From: Nocardioides hwasunensis
GTDB lineage: Bacteria; Actinomycetota; Actinomycetes; Propionibacteriales; Nocardioidaceae
NCBI RefSeq assembly: GCF_014779665.1
Contig: NZ_JACXYY010000003.1
Location: 496,001-560,000 of the forward strand
Direction of reading: 5' to 3'
Length of the DNA: 64,000 nucleotides
Below are positions 49,522-58,025 of the stretch, piece after piece. The position numbers and the translations under genes are program-made. The notes beneath the pieces were generated by a model. The model ran no database searches. It worked only from the letters and a program-made list of their open reading frames with translations, and had not been told where the DNA came from. Within the stretch, counting starts at the first letter, position 1. Each line of letters opens with the position of its first letter.

Positions 49522-51384
49522 ATGACCTCGTCCACCCCTGCACCCACGCCCGCGCCGAGTCCTGCTCGTCGCAGCGTGCTCACCGGCGCCGCAGCACTCA
49601 CCGCGGCCGGTTTCGTCGCCCACCCGGCGCCGGCCGACGCGCACGGCGGTGGTCGCCACGGCGGGCACCACGGGCACCGCTCGACACGGCTGACCGTGCT
49701 CGGCACGACCGACCTGCACGGCAACGTCCTCAACTGGGACTACTTCAAGAACCTCGAGTTCGACAACGCCACCCACGACGACATCGGCATCGCCAAGGCC
49801 GCCACCCTGATCAAGGCCGCCCGCCAGCGGCTGCGGCACCAGCCGGTGCTGACGCTCGACGCCGGCGACACCATCCAGGGCACGCCCCTGGCCTACTACT
49901 ACGCCCGCATCGAGCCCATCACCGGCGGCACCGTCCACCCGATGGCACGCGCCATGAACCTCGTCGGCTACGACGCCGCCGCGCTCGGCAACCACGAGTT
50001 CAACTACGGCATCGACACCCTGCGCACCTTCGAGTCGCAGCTGGACTTCCCGCTGCTCGGCGCCAACGCGGTCGACCCGGCCACGGGTCGACCCGTCTTC
50101 CCGCCCTATGTCATCAAGAAGCTCCGCGTCCACGGTGGCCCCCACCTCACCGTCGGCGTCCTGGGCCTGACGAACCCCGGTGTGGCCCTGTGGGACAAGG
50201 CCAACGTTGAGGGCCGCATCGAGTTCCCGGGCCTCGTCGAGCAGGCGAGGAAGTTCGTGCCGGAGCTCAGGCGCCGCGGGTGCGACGTGGTGGTGATCAG
50301 CGCCCACAGCGGCGCCGACACCTCGTCGTCGTACGGCGACGCGCTGCCGTGGCCGGAGAACGCCGCGTCCCTCGTGGCCGAGCAGGTGCCCGGCGTCGAC
50401 GCGATCCTCGTCGGGCACGCCCACAAGGAGATCCCCGAGCGGTTCGTCACCAACGTGCGCACCGGACAGCAGGTGCTGCTCTGCGAGCCGCTCTACTGGG
50501 GCATGCGGGTCGCCGTGATGGACCTCGACCTCCGTCACGAGCGCGGCCGGTGGAAGGTGGTCGCCGCCCACGGGCAGACCCTCAACTCCAACACCGTCGC
50601 CGGCGACCCGGCCGTCCTCGCCGCCGTGCAACGTCAGCACGACACGGTCGTGGGCTACGTCAACTCCCCCGTCGGCACCTCGGCCGCGGCCCTCTCGGCC
50701 GCTCGCGCGGTCGTCGAGGACGTGCCGATCATCGACTTCGTGCAGTTCGTGCAGGCCGACGCGGTCAAGGCCGGGCTCGTCGGTGCCGACGCCGCGCTCC
50801 CGGTGCTGTCGATCGCCGCGCCGTTCAACCGCTCCGCGTCGTTCCCCGCCGGGGAGGTCACCGTGCGTGACGTGGCAGGTCTCTACATCTACGACAACAC
50901 GCTGCTCGCCGTGAAGGTCACCGGTGCGCAGGTGAAGGACTACCTCGAGTTCTCCGCGCGCTACTTCCAGCAGGTCTCCGGGGCCGGGCCGTTCACCCTG
51001 GACCAGGTGACGAACGCCGTGACGCCGACGGCTCCCAACGGCACCCCCGACTACAACTTCGACTCCGTGGCCGGCCTCGACGCCCCGCTGACCTACGACA
51101 TCGACATCGCCCAGCCCGCCGGGTCGCGCATCGTCGGGCTCGCCTACGACGGGCAGCCCGTGACCGCCGACCGGGAGTTCGCGCTGGCGGTGAACAACTA
51201 CCGGCAGTCCGGAGGCGGTGGCTTCCCCCACGTGTCGACAGCGCCGGTGGTCTACAACCGGCAGAACGAGATCCGACAGCTCCTCATCGACTGGGTGACG
51301 GCCCACGGCACGATCGACCCGGCCGAGTTCGCCTCGGTCGACTGGCGCCTGGTCTCCGGCGGACGGCCGGTGAGCGTCTCGTGA
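49522..51384 (+). CDS. Tat-exported 5'-nucleotidase/2',3'-cyclic phosphodiesterase family protein
   Basis: The 620-residue protein has a twin-arginine signal ARRSVLTGAAALTAAG (15-30) and a His-rich stretch (His at 41, 46, 49, 50, 52). A calcineurin-like metallophosphatase domain follows (LGTTDLHGNV, LDAGDTIQGTP, ALGNHEFNYG, VGHAHKEIPE). The C-terminal nucleotidase domain has VYNRQNEIRQ near its end and FAVNNYRQSGGGGFP-type substrate residues. It would dephosphorylate nucleotides outside the cell. It shares its His-rich leader with the three phosphoesterases upstream. Confidence 0.9.
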   Translation: MTSSTPAPTPAPSPARRSVLTGAAALTAAGFVAHPAPADAHGGGRHGGHHGHRSTRLTVLGTTDLHGNVLNWDYFKNLEFDNATHDDIGIAKAATLIKAARQRLRHQPVLTLDAGDTIQGTPLAYYYARIEPITGGTVHPMARAMNLVGYDAAALGNHEFNYGIDTLRTFESQLDFPLLGANAVDPATGRPVFPPYVIKKLRVHGGPHLTVGVLGLTNPGVALWDKANVEGRIEFPGLVEQARKFVPELRRRGCDVVVISAHSGADTSSSYGDALPWPENAASLVAEQVPGVDAILVGHAHKEIPERFVTNVRTGQQVLLCEPLYWGMRVAVMDLDLRHERGRWKVVAAHGQTLNSNTVAGDPAVLAAVQRQHDTVVGYVNSPVGTSAAALSAARAVVEDVPIIDFVQFVQADAVKAGLVGADAALPVLSIAAPFNRSASFPAGEVTVRDVAGLYIYDNTLLAVKVTGAQVKDYLEFSARYFQQVSGAGPFTLDQVTNAVTPTAPNGTPDYNFDSVAGLDAPLTYDIDIAQPAGSRIVGLAYDGQPVTADREFALAVNNYRQSGGGGFPHVSTAPVVYNRQNEIRQLLIDWVTAHGTIDPAEFASVDWRLVSGGRPVSVS

Positions 51385-51397
51385 GCCGCGCCGCCGC

Positions 51398-52429
51398 TCA
51401 GACGTAGTCCTTGGCGACGAAGCGGCCGTCCGGCGTGACCGGGTTGTCCTCGTTGATCGCGACGACGTTCTCGCCGGGCTCGGGGAGCTGCTCGGGCCGG
51501 TGGTCGAGGTGGACGCCGGCGATCATGCAGCGCACGGACCCGCCGGCGAGCTCGATGGTGGGGATGTCGACGTCGACGATCTCGCACGACTCCTCGATCG
51601 CTGCGACCTGGTCGGGGCGCAGCGAGCGTCGTGCCCGGGCCGACATGGCCATCACGTAGCGGCGCCTGCCCGTCGGCGTACGGCCGCAGAGCTCGACGGC
51701 GTTGCCGGCGAACTCGCGGACCTGCTCCTCGGTCAGCTCGACGATCGTCCGACCGGTGACGGCGAGGCGCTCACGCACCTGCTCGCGGCGGTCCTCGTCG
51801 GGGATCATCTCCAGCGCGATCATGGCGACCTCGGTGCCGATGCAGGCGATGACGTTGGTGTGGTAGACCGGCACGCCGTCCGCGTCGAAGGCGTCGAAGG
51901 CCATCGGCTCGTAGGTGAAGTCGGTGCAGAAGCGCTCGAGGACCGCGACGTCGGCGCGGTGGCTGCGCGCGGTGTAGGCCACCCGCGAGACGTGGTCGAG
52001 CACCATCGCACCGGTGCCCTCGAGGAAGATCCCGTCGGGCTCGAGCCCGGAGTAGTCGACGATCGCCTGGACGCGGTACTCCGACTTGAGCATCTCCAGG
52101 ACGTCCGCCCGGCGCTCGTGGCGCCGGTTGGAGGCATACATCGGGTAGACCGCGACCGTGCCGCCCGCGTGGGTGGAGACCCAGTTGTTGGGGAACACGC
52201 TGTCGGGTCGGGTGTGGTCGTCGTCGTCGAAGACGTGGACCCGTACGCCGACCGCGCGCAGGGCAGCCGCCAGGGCGTCCATCTCGGCCAGCGCCTTCGC
52301 CGCGGTCGTGTCGTCCGACTGTCCCGGGGGCGCATCGGCCTGGAACGCGTTGTCCGCCGCCGTCGCCGGGTTGGGGACGAAGCTCGTCGCGCGGATCAGG
52401 ATGACAGCGGAAGGGGCCTGGGCACTCAC
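51398..52429 (-). CDS. ctlX: CtlX-like citrulline/arginine hydrolase (amidinotransferase superfamily)
   Basis: The 343-residue protein fits the guanidine-modifying enzyme superfamily, closest in pattern to CtlX. It has DSVFPNNWVSTHAGGTVAVYPM, GIFLEGTGAMVLDH with the substrate-binding acids, YHTNVIACIG with the catalytic His and GGSVRCMIAGVHL with the nucleophile C301. Such enzymes hydrolyse citrulline, arginine or methylarginines. The start is uncertain between GTG 52429 and GTG 52447; neither has a clear ribosome binding site. Confidence 0.83.
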   Translation of the reverse strand: MSAQAPSAVILIRATSFVPNPATAADNAFQADAPPGQSDDTTAAKALAEMDALAAALRAVGVRVHVFDDDDHTRPDSVFPNNWVSTHAGGTVAVYPMYASNRRHERRADVLEMLKSEYRVQAIVDYSGLEPDGIFLEGTGAMVLDHVSRVAYTARSHRADVAVLERFCTDFTYEPMAFDAFDADGVPVYHTNVIACIGTEVAMIALEMIPDEDRREQVRERLAVTGRTIVELTEEQVREFAGNAVELCGRTPTGRRRYVMAMSARARRSLRPDQVAAIEESCEIVDVDIPTIELAGGSVRCMIAGVHLDHRPEQLPEPGENVVAINEDNPVTPDGRFVAKDYV

Positions 52430-52476
52430 GGGAGGAATGTAGGTCACCCCGGGCCCCGTGGTCAGATCCCGACCGC

Positions 52477-53577
52477 TCAGGTCCCGACGGCCTCGGCCAG
52501 CCGCGCGGCCACCTCGACCGGGTCGTGGTCCACCGCCGCGTCGTAGCAGGTCAGCTCGGTCTCGACCCAGCCCGGCACGTCGGTGTCGTGCCACAGCCCC
52601 GACGGGGTGATGCCGTGCTCCTCGGTGAAGGTCACGACGCGCTCGTTGACCTCGGCGGCGGTGCCGGGTGCGTAGGCCAGGAAGGTCGCGACGTGCGGCA
52701 CCTCGGGGAAGGTGCGGATGCCCCGCTGCTGCAGGGCGGCTGCGAGGGCGATCGCCCACGCACGGTAGTCGCCGAACCTCGTCAGGTGCTCGCGCAGGCC
52801 GATCAGCCCCCCGACGGCGGCTGCCGTCATCGAGAAGAGCGTCCCGCCCATCCGCTGCCGCCACGACCGCAGCTCACCGGCGAGGTCGTCCGGGCACACG
52901 ACGAGCGCACCGCTGGAGGCGCCCAGCCCCTTGTAGAGCGAGACGTACATGGAGTCGAAGAGCGCCGCCGCCTCGGAGTGGCTGCGGTCCCAGTGCGGCA
53001 CCGACTCCCAGATGCGGGCCCCGTCGGCGTGCAGGGGGACGCCGCGCTCGCGTGCCGCCGCGGACAGCTCGACGAGCTCGTCCCAGGTGGGCAGCAGGCA
53101 GCCGCCGTCGCGCAGCGGGAGCTCGACCAGCGCGGCACCGAGCCGGCCGCCGACCCTCGCCAGCGCGGCGGCGGTCGGGGTCTCGCGACCGGTCGTGAGC
53201 CACTCCAGCTCGAGACCGAGCACCCGACGCGGCCCGTCCTGCTCGTGGTGCACGAGGTGGGACAGGTCGGGCAGCGCCACCCGGCGCGACGCCGACCGGT
53301 CGCACCAGGAGCGCAGGGTGGCCTGCTGGGCCATCACGCCGCTGGGGAACATCACGGCTGCGGGCTTGCCCAGCAGCTCGGCGACCTCGCCCTCGAGCTG
53401 CGCGACGGCCCCGCGCGCACCGTAGGCGTCACGCTCGATCCCGTGCTCCTCGGCGAAGGCCGCGAGGTCGTGGAACATCGCCGCCGGGGTGACCGGGGCA
53501 CGCCAGAAGACCGTCTGCGCCGACGCAGACGCCGCGCGGAACCGCGCAGTGAGGTCGGCGGCCGGGTCAGCGCTCAC
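52477..53577 (-). CDS. PLP-dependent threonine-aldolase/beta-eliminating lyase family enzyme
   Basis: The 366-residue fold-type I PLP enzyme has the cofactor regions AAVMFPSGVMAQQ, PLHADGARIWES with the pyridine-binding Asp, and the Schiff-base lysine K216 in YVSLYKGLGASSGALV. The family splits beta-hydroxy amino acids such as threonine to glycine and aldehyde. The GTG at 53577 overlaps the stop of a small upstream gene (GTGA). Confidence 0.87.
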   Translation of the reverse strand: MSADPAADLTARFRAASASAQTVFWRAPVTPAAMFHDLAAFAEEHGIERDAYGARGAVAQLEGEVAELLGKPAAVMFPSGVMAQQATLRSWCDRSASRRVALPDLSHLVHHEQDGPRRVLGLELEWLTTGRETPTAAALARVGGRLGAALVELPLRDGGCLLPTWDELVELSAAARERGVPLHADGARIWESVPHWDRSHSEAAALFDSMYVSLYKGLGASSGALVVCPDDLAGELRSWRQRMGGTLFSMTAAAVGGLIGLREHLTRFGDYRAWAIALAAALQQRGIRTFPEVPHVATFLAYAPGTAAEVNERVVTFTEEHGITPSGLWHDTDVPGWVETELTCYDAAVDHDPVEVAARLAEAVGT

Positions 53578-53777
53578 GCCTGGCGCTTGAACCAGTACGT
53601 CGTCTCGGCGCCGGGGAGGACCTGCACCAGCTCCCAGCCGTTGACGCCCAGCGTGGAGAGGAGGTCCTCCCACGACTCGGTGCCCTCCACGAGTGCCTCG
53701 GGGTCGGCGTTGTAGCCGCCGACCTCCACGTTGCCCTGATCGTCGACGGTGATCTCGAGGTGCGCCCAGGAAGCCAT
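53574..53777 (-). CDS. Small conserved-looking protein (DUF4177-like size)
   Basis: A 67-residue acidic protein, WAHLEITVDDQGNVEVGGYNADPEALVEG and WEDLLSTLGVNGWELVQVLPG, with strand-strand-helix-strand pattern ending in WFKRQ. The NGWELVQV segment resembles small DUF4177-type proteins. It has no signal or metal site. It is translationally coupled to the aldolase-like gene. Confidence 0.6.
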   Translation of the reverse strand: MASWAHLEITVDDQGNVEVGGYNADPEALVEGTESWEDLLSTLGVNGWELVQVLPGAETTYWFKRQA

Positions 53778-53905
53778 GACGCGATCCTGCCACAGCATCC
53801 TCAACCGCCGAGCGGCCACTCGTGCCGAGCATCGGCGCCGAGCCCGGAGGACGGAGTGACCGGACACGCGGCAAGACTGGCAGGCCGGCGACCCGTCACC
53901 CTCAC

Positions 53906-53911
53906 TAGGCT
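53906..53911 (+). promoter_or_regulatory. -10 box of the cob operon
   Basis: TAGGCT ends nine bases before the cobT ATG at 53921. The short leader leaves no room for a cobalamin riboswitch. Confidence 0.5.
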
Positions 53912-53920
53912 GGCTGAGCC

Positions 53921-54961
53921 ATGGACCAGACCGCACGCATCCTCCCGCCCTCGCCCGACATCGCCGCCCGCGCGCACGAGCGGCTCGCCGGACTCGCCAC
54001 TCCCCCGGGCGCCCTCGGCCGGGTCGGCGAGATCGGCGCGTGGATCGCCGCCGCGCAGGGCGAGGTGCCGCCGCGACCGCTGACCGACGTACGCCTCGTG
54101 GTGCTCGCCGGTGACCACGGTGTCGCCGCGCACGGGGTGTCGGCCTACCCGCCGGCGATCACCGAGGCGATGGTCCGCACGATCGTCGCCGGCCAGGCCG
54201 GCGTCTCCGCCCTCGCGAGGGAGCACGGTGTGACGGTGACCGTCCTCGACGTCGCCGTCGACGCCGACCTCTCCGACCTGCCCGCCGCCGTGACCGGGCG
54301 GAAGGTGCGGCGCGGATCGGGCGCGATCCACCTCGAGGACGCGCTCACCCGCGCCGAGGCCGAGCGCTCGCTCGCGCTCGGCGCGGAGGTGGCGGGCGAG
54401 CTCGTCGACGACGGGGCGCAGCTGCTGATGACCGGCGACCTGGGCATCGGCAACACCACTCCGGCCGCGGCACTCGTCGCCGCCGTCCTGGGCCTGCCGG
54501 CCGACGAGGTCACCGGTCGCGGCACCGGCATCGACGACGACGGGTGGGCCCGCAAGCGCGACGTGATCGCCGCCGCGCTCGAGCGTGTCGAGGGGCGCAC
54601 CGCCGACCCGGTCGAGGTGCTCGCCGCACTCGGCAGCGCGGACCTCGCCGCCACCGTCGGCTTCCTGATCGAGGCCGCCACCCGAGGTGTCCCGGTCGTC
54701 CTCGACGGCCTCATGTCGGTCGCGTGCGCGGTCGTGGCGCAGGCGCTCGCGCCCGGCGCGGCCGCCTGGTGGGTCGCCGGCCACCGGTCCACCGAGCCGG
54801 CCCAGACCCACGCGCTGAAGTCGCTCGGCCTCGAGCCGCTGCTCGACCTCGGCATGCGCCTCGGCGAGGGGTCCGGGGCCGTGGCTGCGCTGCCCGTCCT
54901 GCGCTCCGGCGTGGCAGTCCTGCGCGACGTGGCACTGCTCTCGGAGATCATGCCCGGGTGA
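53921..54961 (+). CDS. cobT: Nicotinate-nucleotide--dimethylbenzimidazole phosphoribosyltransferase
   Basis: The 346-residue enzyme makes alpha-ribazole phosphate from dimethylbenzimidazole and nicotinate mononucleotide for the lower ligand of cobalamin. Marks are PPGALGRVGEIGAWIA, VVLAGDHGVAAHGVSAYP, TGDLGIGNTTPAAAL and the catalytic Glu E316 in MRLGEGSGA. It is the first gene of cobT-cobS-cobU, the nucleotide-loop assembly steps. Confidence 0.95.
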   Translation: MDQTARILPPSPDIAARAHERLAGLATPPGALGRVGEIGAWIAAAQGEVPPRPLTDVRLVVLAGDHGVAAHGVSAYPPAITEAMVRTIVAGQAGVSALAREHGVTVTVLDVAVDADLSDLPAAVTGRKVRRGSGAIHLEDALTRAEAERSLALGAEVAGELVDDGAQLLMTGDLGIGNTTPAAALVAAVLGLPADEVTGRGTGIDDDGWARKRDVIAAALERVEGRTADPVEVLAALGSADLAATVGFLIEAATRGVPVVLDGLMSVACAVVAQALAPGAAAWWVAGHRSTEPAQTHALKSLGLEPLLDLGMRLGEGSGAVAALPVLRSGVAVLRDVALLSEIMPG

Positions 54962-54968
54962 TGGTCCC

Positions 54969-55733
54969 GTGATCCTGCGCGACGCCTGGCTCCTGGCGAC
55001 CGGCACCCTCACCGCGGTCCGCGTGCCACCCCCGGGGCGGGTCGACCGGTCGGTCGCCGGTCTCGCGATGGCGCTCGCGCCCCTGGCCGTGCTGCCGCTC
55101 GGCCTCGCCGCGGCGCTGGTCGTGCTGGTGGGCGGCTGGATCGACCTGCCACCGCTCGCGACGGCGTACGTCGTGCTGCTCGCGCTCGCGCTCGGCACCC
55201 GCGCCTTCCACTGGGACGGCCTCGCCGACACCGCCGACGGGCTGACTGCGTCCTACTCCGCCGAGCGCTCGCTCGAGGTGATGCGCACGGGTCCGGTGGG
55301 CCCGGCGGGCGTCGTCGCCGTGGTGCTGGTGGCCGGGCTCCAGGTGGCCGGCCTCACCGCCGTCGTCCGCCACGAGCACGCCTGGTGGGCCGTCGGGCTG
55401 CTGGTCTGCGCCTCCCGGGCGTGCCTCGCGCTGGCCTGCGTGCGCGGCGTGCCTGCCGCCCGCGTCGAAGGGCTCGGCGCGATGCACATCGGGTCGGTGC
55501 CCGTCGTGCTCGCGGTCTCGTCGCTGCTCGTCAGCGTCGTCGCAGTCGCCCTCGCCGGCCTCGGGCTGGGATCGGCGTGGCCCGCGGTGGCAGGGCTGCT
55601 GGTCATGGTGGCCGCGGTCCTCGCCCTGCTGCTGAGGTGCGTACGCCGCCTCGGCGGGATCACCGGCGACGTCCTGGGCGCGGCGGTCGAGCTGTCGTTC
55701 GCCGTCCTCGTGCTGGCGGCGTCGACCGTCTGA
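54969..55733 (+). CDS. cobS: Adenosylcobinamide-GDP ribazoletransferase
   Basis: The 254-residue membrane protein joins adenosylcobinamide-GDP and alpha-ribazole to give adenosylcobalamin. It has about six hydrophobic segments and the family motif RAFHWDGLADTADGLTAS, where the acidic residues bind Mg2+, and RTGPVGPAGVVAVVLV. The GTG start is seven bases after cobT. Confidence 0.92.
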   Translation: MILRDAWLLATGTLTAVRVPPPGRVDRSVAGLAMALAPLAVLPLGLAAALVVLVGGWIDLPPLATAYVVLLALALGTRAFHWDGLADTADGLTASYSAERSLEVMRTGPVGPAGVVAVVLVAGLQVAGLTAVVRHEHAWWAVGLLVCASRACLALACVRGVPAARVEGLGAMHIGSVPVVLAVSSLLVSVVAVALAGLGLGSAWPAVAGLLVMVAAVLALLLRCVRRLGGITGDVLGAAVELSFAVLVLAASTV

Positions 55734-55777
55734 GGTCCGGAGCGTCAAGCCTTCCCTGCTCTGACAGGATGCGCGCC

Positions 55778-56305
55778 ATGCGGATCCTGGTCACCGGCGG
55801 CGTGCGGTCCGGCAAGTCGACCCACGCCGAGGCCCTGCTCGGCGACGAGCCCGCGACCTACGTCGCGCCCGGCCCCTCGCCCGACGTGGAGACCGACCCG
55901 GACTGGGCCGCCCGCATCGACGCGCACCGCGTCCGTCGACCCGGCTCGTGGACGACCCTGGAGACCCAGGACCTCGCCTCGGCGATCGGCGACGCCCACG
56001 TGCCCGTGCTGGTCGACTGCCTCGGCACGTGGCTCACCGCCGTGGTCGACGCCGCCGAGGCGTGGGAGCAGGACAGCGACGACGTGCTCGGTCTCGTCCT
56101 GGCCCGTGTCGACGAGGTGGTCGAGGCTCTCGCCGCCTGCGAGCAGGACGTCGTCCTGGTGACCAACGAGGTGGGCCTCGGCGTCGTGCCCGAGCACCGG
56201 TCGGGCCGGCTCTTCCGCGACCTGCTGGGCACGGTCAACCAGCGCGTGGCCGCGGCCTGCGACGAGGTCCATCTCGTCGTCGCAGGCCGCGTGCTGCGGC
56301 TCTGA
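55778..56305 (+). CDS. cobU: Adenosylcobinamide kinase/guanylyltransferase
   Basis: The 175-residue enzyme phosphorylates adenosylcobinamide and adds GMP. The P-loop GGVRSGKST (7-15), the catalytic His region DAHRVRRP (H50) and VDCLGTWLT plus VTNEVGLGVVPEHRSGRLFRD are all present. An ATG at 55769 is also in frame. A CAGGAT box ends seven bases before the ATG at 55778. It converges on a secreted metalloprotease-like gene. Confidence 0.92.
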   Translation: MRILVTGGVRSGKSTHAEALLGDEPATYVAPGPSPDVETDPDWAARIDAHRVRRPGSWTTLETQDLASAIGDAHVPVLVDCLGTWLTAVVDAAEAWEQDSDDVLGLVLARVDEVVEALAACEQDVVLVTNEVGLGVVPEHRSGRLFRDLLGTVNQRVAAACDEVHLVVAGRVLRL

Positions 56306-56322
56306 GCCTCCGTCCGGCTCAG
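56302..56322. terminator. Bidirectional hairpin spanning two convergent stops
   Basis: CTGAGCC-N7-GGCTCAG has a 7-bp stem that contains the cobU TGA and the opposite-strand stop of the HExxH gene. Confidence 0.5.
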
Positions 56323-57935
56323 CCGACCGCCAGGTAGCCGACGTCGGCGACGAGGCCGTCGTCGGGGCTGGTCCCGCCGCAGGCCTGCGCGCTGCCGCCG
56401 CCGCACCCGGTCATCCGGGTGCTGCCGTTGGCGAGGGTCACCTCGACCGAGGCGACCTTGGCGGAGGCGAACGGCACGACCGTGACGCCGTAGCCCTGCT
56501 TGTTGGTGCGCACGTGCGTCGTCGAGGTGCTGCCGTCGACGCGGTGCACCGTGACGACGGCCCGGACCGGCGTCGAGCGACCGAGGTCAACTGCGACGGT
56601 GAGCCACTTGCTGCCCGCGAAGGGCTGGACCGCACCGGTGGCGCTGGTGAGGTGGTCGAGGCGCGCACGGTGGGTGGCGATCGGCCTCTTCTTGGCGAGC
56701 TGGATCGTGGGGAGGGTGTTCGGGGCCGTCGGGTACGCCTGCTCGACGGCCTCGCTGTAGACGTCGCTCGGGTGCTGGTTGGCGTCCGCGAAGGCGGCGT
56801 ACTGCTCGGGCGTCGACGTGCCACGCGCGACGAGGACCTTGTCGATCGCCTGGAGGGAGTGGCGGGTGTTGACGCCCTTCGTGGTGTCGAGGGCCTCCCA
56901 GACCTGACGGACGAGGTTCGGCACGCCCGCGGTCGTGTCGGCGTGCTTCTCGGTCAGGAAGCGCCAGAAGCCCCAGTTGCCGTAGGCGTTGAGGTCGAAG
57001 GTGTCGAGGCTCGTGGACGGCCCGGCGAGCGGGTAGCCGAGGTAGTCCGGGTCGCCCATCTGGCCGTAGTTGAGGAAGAACGCGTTGTCGTTGACATCGG
57101 TGTAGAGCACGTCCTCCATCGCGGTCGCCGTGGACTCCATCAACCAACCGTCGTCCTCGGCGTCGTAGGCGAACTGGACGGCGTGGAAGTACTCGTGGGC
57201 GACGGTGATCTGGAGTGCCGCGGTCGGGTCGAGCCACGGGGTGCTCGCATAGTCGTTGTCGAAGCCGCAGTAGGCATACCAGGCGCTGCCGACGACGGGG
57301 CCGTCCGCGTCGGAGCGGCAGTATCCGAGAGCACCGACGGAGTCGATGTCACCGAGGTAGAAGTCCATCCGGGTGTCGCCCTCCTGCCCGGCGTCGCGCA
57401 GGGGACGCTTGAAGCCCGCCGCGGCGTAGACGCCGGCCACGTGGGTGATCGTGTCGAACGCGGTGGCGGCGAAGGCCGGCGTCGTGGCGTGCTGGCCCTC
57501 CTCGACCCAGTGCAGGCAGAAGGTCGCGCTGCACTGCGTCTGCAGATCGGCCTCGGGGCCGTAGGAGATGTCGCGCGGGTCGTCGGGGTCGTCCGGCGGC
57601 GTGGTCGGGCGCGCGAGCAGGCGTTCGGCCGTTGCCCGGTCGGAGCCGCGCAGGGCGTGCTTGGCGACGAACAGGTCGCGCATCGCCAGGGTCAGGTCCG
57701 TGCGCTCGTCGGGCGCGGCCGCGGGCTCGCTGACCACAGCGGACTCCGCCGCGGCCAACGCCTCCTCGGCGATCGTCGTCTCGCCGGGGCGCGTCGTCGC
57801 GTCCGGGGTCGCTGTCGGGTCGGTGGCGTACGTCGGCGACGCCGCGATCGTGGTGCCGAGGGTCAGCGCGAGGACGGCTGAGAGCAGGACGGCGCGAGCG
57901 TGCGAACGGGAGTGCGAGCGGGGGTGGGGGCGCAT
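56319..57935 (-). CDS. Secreted protein with HExxH metalloprotease motif
   Basis: The roughly 538-residue protein has a signal peptide (RPHPRSHSRSHARAVLLSAVLALTLGTTIAASP). A helical region follows, then a zinc-protease-like site TVAHEYFHAVQFAYDAEDDGWLMES, with H247, E248 and H251 and a downstream Glu in the MES sequence. The C-terminal part is beta-rich. Four Cys in the middle (CSATFC, YCRSDADG, YCGFDND) and two near the end suggest disulfides. I do not recognise the family; it resembles MXAN-type uncharacterised metallopeptidases. An ATG at 57995 is possible, but the shorter start gives a proper signal peptide. Confidence 0.7.
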   Translation of the reverse strand: MRPHPRSHSRSHARAVLLSAVLALTLGTTIAASPTYATDPTATPDATTRPGETTIAEEALAAAESAVVSEPAAAPDERTDLTLAMRDLFVAKHALRGSDRATAERLLARPTTPPDDPDDPRDISYGPEADLQTQCSATFCLHWVEEGQHATTPAFAATAFDTITHVAGVYAAAGFKRPLRDAGQEGDTRMDFYLGDIDSVGALGYCRSDADGPVVGSAWYAYCGFDNDYASTPWLDPTAALQITVAHEYFHAVQFAYDAEDDGWLMESTATAMEDVLYTDVNDNAFFLNYGQMGDPDYLGYPLAGPSTSLDTFDLNAYGNWGFWRFLTEKHADTTAGVPNLVRQVWEALDTTKGVNTRHSLQAIDKVLVARGTSTPEQYAAFADANQHPSDVYSEAVEQAYPTAPNTLPTIQLAKKRPIATHRARLDHLTSATGAVQPFAGSKWLTVAVDLGRSTPVRAVVTVHRVDGSTSTTHVRTNKQGYGVTVVPFASAKVASVEVTLANGSTRMTGCGGGSAQACGGTSPDDGLVADVGYLAVG

Positions 57936-58025
57936 GGACGGAATCACACCAGCACCACGGGCCTCGGCGCCAGCATCCGGAAGTCTGTTCATCACGTGGA
58001 CATCGGCGGCGTCGTGGACCGCACG

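Noticed and set aside
53880-53920. Cobalamin riboswitch before cobT
   Set aside because: Only about 10 bases separate the -10 box from the ATG, and no B12-box-like sequence is present upstream.
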